Assembly (NCBI GenBank): GCA_050292445.1
Contig: JBNKLQ010000060.1
Coordinates: forward strand, 1-25,883
Source of the DNA: Leptofilum sp050292445
Lineage (GTDB): Bacteria > Chloroflexota > Anaerolineae > Promineifilales > Promineifilaceae
Direction of reading: 5' to 3'
DNA: 25,883 bases
Numbering within the stretch: position 1 is the first letter of the stretch; every line of letters begins with the position of its first letter. This document shows positions 21,187 through 25,883 of this stretch, in pieces. The notes under the pieces are model-generated. The model did not search any database, had not been told where the DNA came from, and was given only the letters and a program-made list of their open reading frames with translations. The position numbers were made by a program, and so were the translations under genes.

Positions 21187-23847
21187 TTAGAGGAGGCCGC
21201 GTTCGCGGGCGTAGGCGGCTGCTTCTTTACGATTGGAGACGTTTAGCTTCTGGAAAATTTCCTTGACGTACCATTTCACAGTGTTGACCGACAAATAAAG
21301 TTCGCGGGCAATTTCCGGGTTGGTTTGTCCGGCGTTGATCAGGCGAAGAATCTGGATTTCGCGCTCATTGAGCGGCTCCAGAAGCGATGTCTGAGCCACA
21401 ACAGGAGCAAGCGAATCAACCTGGCTCAACAGCCCGGTTACAAAAGGTTCAGCAGCAGAACGAATGGCCTTGAGGAGTGGAACCAGTTGGTGGAGGTCCT
21501 CAAGAAACGGCCGTTTATGACCTTCAAGCATCGCCAATTGCACAGCCTCCCGCAACGTTTCCTTAGCAACTGAAGTTTTCTCCTGGGCTTGTTGGCTAAG
21601 TGCTTGAACCACCAAAATTGGAACCAGTGAGCCTCGGCGCGCTTGCGCCTGAGTGGCGGCAACCATTTTTGCCAGAAGTGTGTCCGCCTCCGACCAGCGC
21701 CCATCGACCAGCAAGCAGCGCACGTAGGCCAGATAGACCATCTCAAACCCAGGCACAGGCACTTCTGAACGAGGTAAAGCAGCATTCTCAGCCCAGGCCA
21801 GCGCGGCCGCCGTATTGCCCTGCCGCAGCTGCACGTCAGCCAGCAACGCAGCCGCCACCAGTTGGAAGTGGGGCGGCTCACGCAGCGCCTGCAAATTGGC
21901 CAACAACGCCAGCGCCGCTTCGGTTTCGCCACGCAACGCTTCTATTTGCGCCAGATGCAACCTGCCGCTGCTGACAGCCATTGCTGCCGCCAACGCTTCA
22001 CTTAAGCGCAGCCCCTGCTGCGTCAGGCTGTAGGCACGCTCAATTTCCCCACGTTCAAAATGGGCCTTTCCCCAAGAAACATAGAGCTGACCAGCAATCG
22101 GCAGCGGCTCGTTCCGCCTGTCCACATAGTGGCTAACGGCCGCCTCTCCCAATCGGATCGCTTCCTGAAATTTACCCTGGAGCAGCAGCAATTGTAGAAG
22201 GCTATCTTGCAAGCTGGCAGCCAGAAAGGCATTATTCTGCTCGAAGCCTGCGCGCATGGCCTGGTACCCGGTCGCCACCGCATCATCGATAGCACCCAGA
22301 GCGGTCTGGGTCTGCATTAAATTCAGGAGGAGCAGGCCGCGCAGATTGTGCTGCTCGTTTTCTGCCAGAGCCAGCGCTTCCTGGGCCAGCGCAATGCCGG
22401 TTTGGTGATCTCCTCGTAAAACGGCAAGGAATGTTTGCAAGCTGAGCAAGCTGATCTTTGGTCCTGGATCGCTGTTTTCAGGCCAGGCTTGCTGCGCGGC
22501 TGTCATATAGGTTACGGCCGTATCAATCTGACCGTTTAAATAAGCAACCCAGCCTTTTGCCAGCGCCAGCTGATGATGACTGCGCACATGCTCGTCTGGC
22601 AGCGCGGTCAGCCACTGTTGGATAGTGGCCACATCTCCCTGACGCAGCGCCGCTTCAGCCGCCAGACCGATTAAGCGGCTGGCCTCGGCCAGATCATCGG
22701 CGGCCAGGGCATGGTGGATAGCTTGCGGCAAATTTTGGTGAGTGGCGTACCAGTGGGCAGCCTGTTTGTGCAGGCCACGCAGCTCCGCTGCCCCAAGCGC
22801 CGCTGCTCGCGCCCGCAGCATGTCGGCAAACAGGCGGTGATAGCGATACCAACGATGCTCGTTGTCTAGCGGCGTCAGGAACAGGTTAGAGCGATGCAAA
22901 TCGGCCAGCATTTGCTGACCATCCTCGCGGCCAGTGAGGGCATCGCAAAGCGGGCCGCTAAGTTGTTCCAGAACAGCCGTGGCTAACCAGAACGATTGCA
23001 CCGCTTCCGGCTGGCGCTGCCACACTTCATCCAGCAAATAATCAACCACATGCGCGTAGCCGCCGCCAAAAGAGGCGACAAAATCGGCCTGCTGGCCACG
23101 GTCTTGCCCTTGCAGGGCCAGCGCTGCCAGCTGCAAAGCGGCAATCCAACCCTCGGTACGATTCGTCAGAGCGTTGATTTGCTCTGATGGCAGGGCAATG
23201 GCCTGCATTTGGTTGAGAAATGAGGCGGTTTCTGCGGTGGTAAATCGCAACTCTGCCTCGCGAATCTCGGTCATCTGCCGCCGCACACGCATTTGGGGCA
23301 GCGGCAAGGGTGGATCGCTGCGGGTGGTTAGCGCTAGATGGAAGCCGGCAGGGGCATTGTTTAGCAAAAAAGTCAGCGCCTGATGAATCTCCTGATTGTG
23401 TATCACGTGATAATCATCCAGGACAAGCACAATCGGGGACGGGCCCCCTGCCTGGGCCAAATCGTTGATGAGGAGGGTGATTATTTGCGTGGGTGGGACG
23501 GGTTGGGGTGATTGTAGCAGGGAAACGACCGTTTCTCCCCACTGCGCATCAACGGTTTGTAAAGCGGCAATCAGGTACGCAAAGAAACGATTTTGCTGAT
23601 TGTCATCGTCGTCAAGCGACAGCCAGCAAATGCGCGGCGCGGACGGTACAGGCAACTTTGTTCTATCCCGCAGATGGGCAATCCAATCCACAATAAGCGT
23701 GGTTTTGCCAAACCCGGCAGGTGCCGAAACAAGCGTGAGCTTCCCAGACAGACCGCTGTTGAGTTTGGCTAGCAGGTGCGGCCGAGGAATACAGTCGGCA
23801 TGTGCTGAGGGGATAAACAGCTTGGTTTGCAGAAGGGGCATACTCAT
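21187..23847 (-). CDS. LAL-family (MalT-like) ATP-dependent LuxR regulator (second)
   Basis: An 886-residue STAND activator with Walker A S-A-P-A-G-F-G-K-T-T (41-50), Walker B V-L-V-L-D-D-Y-H-V-I (D144-D145), a long Ala/Leu-rich TPR region, and a C-terminal LuxR HTH (L-N-E-R-E-I-Q-I-L...N-P-E-I...S-V-N-T-V-K-W-Y-V-K-E-I-F-Q-K-L). It resembles the first LAL protein in layout but differs clearly in the TPR part and the recognition helix, so the two probably sense and bind different things. The ATG at 23847 gives the family start L-L-Q-T-K-L-F-I-P; no strong ribosome site is seen. It lies upstream of the CPBP gene at 20238-21056, a likely target. Confidence 0.9.
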   Translation of the reverse strand: MSMPLLQTKLFIPSAHADCIPRPHLLAKLNSGLSGKLTLVSAPAGFGKTTLIVDWIAHLRDRTKLPVPSAPRICWLSLDDDDNQQNRFFAYLIAALQTVDAQWGETVVSLLQSPQPVPPTQIITLLINDLAQAGGPSPIVLVLDDYHVIHNQEIHQALTFLLNNAPAGFHLALTTRSDPPLPLPQMRVRRQMTEIREAELRFTTAETASFLNQMQAIALPSEQINALTNRTEGWIAALQLAALALQGQDRGQQADFVASFGGGYAHVVDYLLDEVWQRQPEAVQSFWLATAVLEQLSGPLCDALTGREDGQQMLADLHRSNLFLTPLDNEHRWYRYHRLFADMLRARAAALGAAELRGLHKQAAHWYATHQNLPQAIHHALAADDLAEASRLIGLAAEAALRQGDVATIQQWLTALPDEHVRSHHQLALAKGWVAYLNGQIDTAVTYMTAAQQAWPENSDPGPKISLLSLQTFLAVLRGDHQTGIALAQEALALAENEQHNLRGLLLLNLMQTQTALGAIDDAVATGYQAMRAGFEQNNAFLAASLQDSLLQLLLLQGKFQEAIRLGEAAVSHYVDRRNEPLPIAGQLYVSWGKAHFERGEIERAYSLTQQGLRLSEALAAAMAVSSGRLHLAQIEALRGETEAALALLANLQALREPPHFQLVAAALLADVQLRQGNTAAALAWAENAALPRSEVPVPGFEMVYLAYVRCLLVDGRWSEADTLLAKMVAATQAQARRGSLVPILVVQALSQQAQEKTSVAKETLREAVQLAMLEGHKRPFLEDLHQLVPLLKAIRSAAEPFVTGLLSQVDSLAPVVAQTSLLEPLNEREIQILRLINAGQTNPEIARELYLSVNTVKWYVKEIFQKLNVSNRKEAAAYARERGLL

Positions 23848-24096
23848 TTAAACAAATTCATCTGTAGACTGGATAATCAGCGTCACACCAAAAATAGATT
23901 GGGGGACCGCACCGGCCAGTTCCACCAAGGAGACCACAAAGGGAAACGGCCGTTCCCATCAAATAACTAATAACAGTACCTAAAATATTCTTGTTTGCCT
24001 GCTCTTCTGTGAATGTACGTACCATCTTTATCATCTCGGTGAGCGAAATAGCGGAAAGATAAACAATATCTTATCTCATTGCCTCAGAGGGCGCAT

Positions 24097-24360
24097 TTAA
24101 AGAGCTGGAAAATTTGGTTCTGAATGGCTGCCGATCTCGGATTTTGGGCAAAGCGATAGAGTATGTACGGATTGGGCAAACTGGCGCAGAAATTCGTGCA
24201 TTTCGTAACGGCCGTTTCCCGCTCGGGGCAACAATGACTTTTCGATGAGCTGATTCAATATTGCTTCATCTACTGTCAAAACGGCCGTTACCGCCTGCGG
24301 CTCAAACCCACCCTCAGCACTGTTTTGGCGCTTCCTTTTTAAATTTTTGGCTTTGGCCAT
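24097..24360 (-). pseudogene. Remnant of a STAND/AfsR-type regulator
   Basis: An 87-residue frame whose middle (G-G-F-E-P-Q-A-V-T-A-V-L, then L-N-Q-L-I-E-K-S-L-L, then G-R-Y-E-M-H-E-F-L-R-Q-F-A-Q) matches the winged-helix piece between NB-ARC and TPR in AfsR/LuxR-type STAND proteins, usually read as F-x-G-G-F...L-V-D-K-S-L-L...R-Y-x-x-H-E-L-L-R-Q-Y-A. The NTPase core, TPRs and DNA-binding domain are absent, and both flanks look random. It carries two ACGGCCGT copies. I treat it as the relic of a lost regulator of about 1,000 residues, not a working gene. Confidence 0.6.
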
Positions 24361-24393
24361 ATTGGGCAGAGATCAACGCTAGATTATCTTTGC

Positions 24394-24421
24394 TTGAATA
24401 GAAATTCCCGCATGCTATACT
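24394..24421 (+). promoter_or_regulatory. Candidate promoter of the dynamin-like gene
   Basis: TTGAAT (24394-24399), a 16-base spacer and TATACT (24416-24421), in an AT-rich gap. It would leave a leader of about 160 bases that includes a GACTC-GAAA-GAGTC mini-hairpin (24446-24459) and the larger fold at 24514-24582. Confidence 0.35.
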
Positions 24422-24513
24422 TTTCTGACAATTGTTTAAATTCACGACTCGAAAGAGTCTGGTTGCAGATTGTTTGGTTTACGGCCGTTTTGTGACCCAC
24501 ACAGCCCACCGGT

Positions 24514-24582
24514 GCCTAACAATTAATCTGCTTAAATCCGCACGACCTTTAGTCGCTAAACTGCGGATAAAACATTTTAGGA
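24514..24582 (+). promoter_or_regulatory. Structured leader before the dynamin-like gene
   Basis: ATCCGCA (24536-24542) pairs with TGCGGAT (24562-24568), CGAC (24543-24546) with GTCG (24552-24555), and CCTAA (24515-24519) with TTAGG (24577-24581). The last arm is the ribosome site (TTAGGA) of the gene starting at 24588. The element opens with GCCTAAC, an attC R-box form, and has an unpaired CTAAAC on one side, as attC sites do. It may be a decayed attC or a translational switch. Confidence 0.4.
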
Positions 24583-24587
24583 AATTT

Positions 24588-25883
24588 ATGGACGCTATTT
24601 TAAACACCGAGCAAGAAGAACTGCTCAAACGCACCCGCGATACGTTGGGCCAACTGCGTGACCTTTTGGGCGATACGGCCGCTTCTAAAGAAGACCGTAC
24701 AGCCCTGGCCGACTCCATTCGCCAGCTGGATGACCTATTTTTGCTCGTCGTTGCCGGAGAATTTAATTCAGGCAAATCAGCTTTTATCAACGCCTTTTTG
24801 GGTCAAGAGCTGCAAACGGAAGGCGTCACCCCGACCACCAGCCAGATTTTTCTACTGAAGTACGGTGAAGTAACCAACCAGGTACCCGGTGACAAAGGCG
24901 TTTGGGTGCAAACGGCCCCCATCGAAATGCTCAAGAAAATCAGCATTGTAGACACGCCCGGCACCAACGCCATTCTGCGCGAACACGAAGCGCTGACGGC
25001 CGAATTCATCCCTCGCTCTGATCTGGTCCTGTTTATTACCTCCACCGATCGGCCGTTTAGCGAAAGCGAGCGCACCTTCCTGGCCCAAATTCGGGACTGG
25101 GGCAAAAAGATAGTGCTGCTGGTTAACAAAACCGACATCCTCACCAAAGAGGGAGAGCGCAATCAGGTTATCGAGTTTGTCAAAGAGTCTGCTAAAAATC
25201 TAGTCGGAGAGATTTCGGCCGTGTTCCCCATTTCCGCCAAACAGGCCCAACAGGCCAAAGCCGGTCAGCCTCAGCTGTGGCAGCAAAGTGGCTTTGAACC
25301 ACTGGAGCAATTTATCCACGATACGTTGGACGACGACGGCCGTTTCCGCCTCAAGCTGCTCAATCCATTGGGAGTGGGCCTCAAACTGGTGCGCAAACAG
25401 CTAAGCCACAGCGAAACCGACCTTGCTTCCCTGGAAGATGATCGGCAATTACTGGACGACATCGAGCGGCAGATGCTGTACTACGATGAAGATATGCAGC
25501 GCAACTTCAAAGCCCGCCTTAGTGAAATCGACAATGTTTTGTACGAGATGGAAAAGCGGGGCAATGATTTTTTTGACGAAACGATGCGCCTGGGCCGCAT
25601 TCCGGACCTGATGCGGGCGCGCCAAATGGAAAAAGCATTTGAGCAAGAGGTTGTTGGCGAAACGCCCCGCGACATAGAAAGTCGGGTTAGCGAACTCATC
25701 GACTGGATGGTGGAACAAGATTTGCGCCAATGGACTGCTATAGCCGACCACATGGCACAGCGCAAAGAAGCTCACGACAATCGCGTCGTGGGGCAAGCCG
25801 GGCCCAAAGAAGGCACGCTGGCCTATGATCGACAGCGCCTGATCGACTCCATCGGTGCGGCCACCCGGCGGGCCGTAGAAACC
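24588..25883 (+). CDS. Dynamin-family GTPase (cut by window end)
   Basis: At least 432 residues, open to the window end. The GTPase motifs are complete: G1 G-E-F-N-S-G-K-S (57-64), G2 T-P-T-T-S (81-85), G3 D-T-P-G-T-N (122-127) and G4 N-K-T-D (180-183). A long charged helical region follows, interrupted near 286-295 (L-D-D-I-E-R-Q-M), as in bacterial dynamin-like proteins, which remodel or guard membranes. A membrane-inserting paddle or C-terminal hydrophobic part would lie beyond the window. The ATG at 24588 has TTAGGA upstream. Base composition and ACGGCCGT copies match the native chromosome. Confidence 0.85.
   Translation, partial: MDAILNTEQEELLKRTRDTLGQLRDLLGDTAASKEDRTALADSIRQLDDLFLLVVAGEFNSGKSAFINAFLGQELQTEGVTPTTSQIFLLKYGEVTNQVPGDKGVWVQTAPIEMLKKISIVDTPGTNAILREHEALTAEFIPRSDLVLFITSTDRPFSESERTFLAQIRDWGKKIVLLVNKTDILTKEGERNQVIEFVKESAKNLVGEISAVFPISAKQAQQAKAGQPQLWQQSGFEPLEQFIHDTLDDDGRFRLKLLNPLGVGLKLVRKQLSHSETDLASLEDDRQLLDDIERQMLYYDEDMQRNFKARLSEIDNVLYEMEKRGNDFFDETMRLGRIPDLMRARQMEKAFEQEVVGETPRDIESRVSELIDWMVEQDLRQWTAIADHMAQRKEAHDNRVVGQAGPKEGTLAYDRQRLIDSIGAATRRAVET

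Larger units (their letters stand above)
22..25343. repeat. Highly iterated palindrome ACGGCCGT (dispersed)
   Basis: The octamer ACGGCCGT, usually extended to AACGGCCGTT(T), occurs about 35 times by hand count. Examples start at 22, 903, 995, 1815, 2901, 4117, 4637, 5288, 6602, 8047, 10805, 11270, 13100, 14561, 16998, 18195, 19831, 21507, 24208, 24481 and 25336. The hexamer core CGGCCG occurs nearly 60 times. Base composition alone predicts roughly one octamer. Copies lie in genes and between genes, and inside genes they are read in all three frames (Thr-Ala-Val, Asn-Gly-Arg, Arg-Pro-Phe), so protein sequence does not explain them. The pattern resembles cyanobacterial HIP1 (GCGATCGC). The longest empty interval is about 8055-10182. 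Confidence 0.9.

Noticed and set aside
24479..25796. Minus-strand frames opposite the dynamin-like gene
   Set aside because: Antisense to a frame with all four GTPase motifs; Ser/Arg-rich products are typical artefacts.
1..25883. CRISPR arrays, tRNA genes, insertion sequences, prophage genes
   Set aside because: No regularly spaced direct repeats, no tRNA cloverleaf or T-loop sequence, no transposase or phage-structural motif was found by eye on either strand.

Overview
The window looks like chromosome of an uncultured Chloroflexota bacterium (Anaerolineae/Caldilineae-like). This is inferred from moderate-high GC, two very large LuxR-type STAND (LAL) regulators, several CPBP membrane proteases, a small protein of a type I recall mainly from Chloroflexi and Actinobacteria, and a very densely repeated palindrome ACGGCCGT. 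I saw no rRNA, tRNA, CRISPR array or insertion sequence.

Left part (1-5883), plus strand: a gene-poor, AT-rich stretch (1-500), a small membrane protein, a DinB-like protein, an M20 metallohydrolase overlapping an alpha/beta hydrolase, a six-helix membrane protein, and a second M20 hydrolase.

Middle part (6165-12465), minus strand: a double-GNAT acetyltransferase, a tyrosine phosphatase, a VapBC-type toxin-antitoxin pair, a YdcF-like protein and a D-cysteine desulfhydrase/ACC-deaminase homologue. The 7.1-9.4 kb stretch is AT-richer, nearly free of the ACGGCCGT palindrome, and has attC-like imperfect palindromes behind two of its genes, so it looks acquired. Next comes the most unusual gene of the window: a prolyl-tRNA synthetase catalytic core with a shortened editing insertion. 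Its anticodon-binding domain is replaced by a BTAD helical-repeat domain normally found in AfsR/SARP regulators. Upstream of it is a compact unit with consensus-like promoter, near-leaderless 36-codon ORF and strong intrinsic terminator, which may be an undescribed small gene or sRNA.

Right part (12466-23847), minus strand: a one-directional block in which two LAL regulators flank an MFS exporter, three CPBP-family (CAAX-like) intramembrane proteases, an HExxH membrane protein, a shortened acyltransferase-3 protein and a 76-aa protein. It reads as a regulated membrane or envelope-response island. Short repeats and hairpins lie between each LAL gene and the gene it precedes.

Far right (24097-25883): a remnant of a STAND/AfsR-type regulator, a structured leader, and a dynamin-family GTPase running off the window edge.
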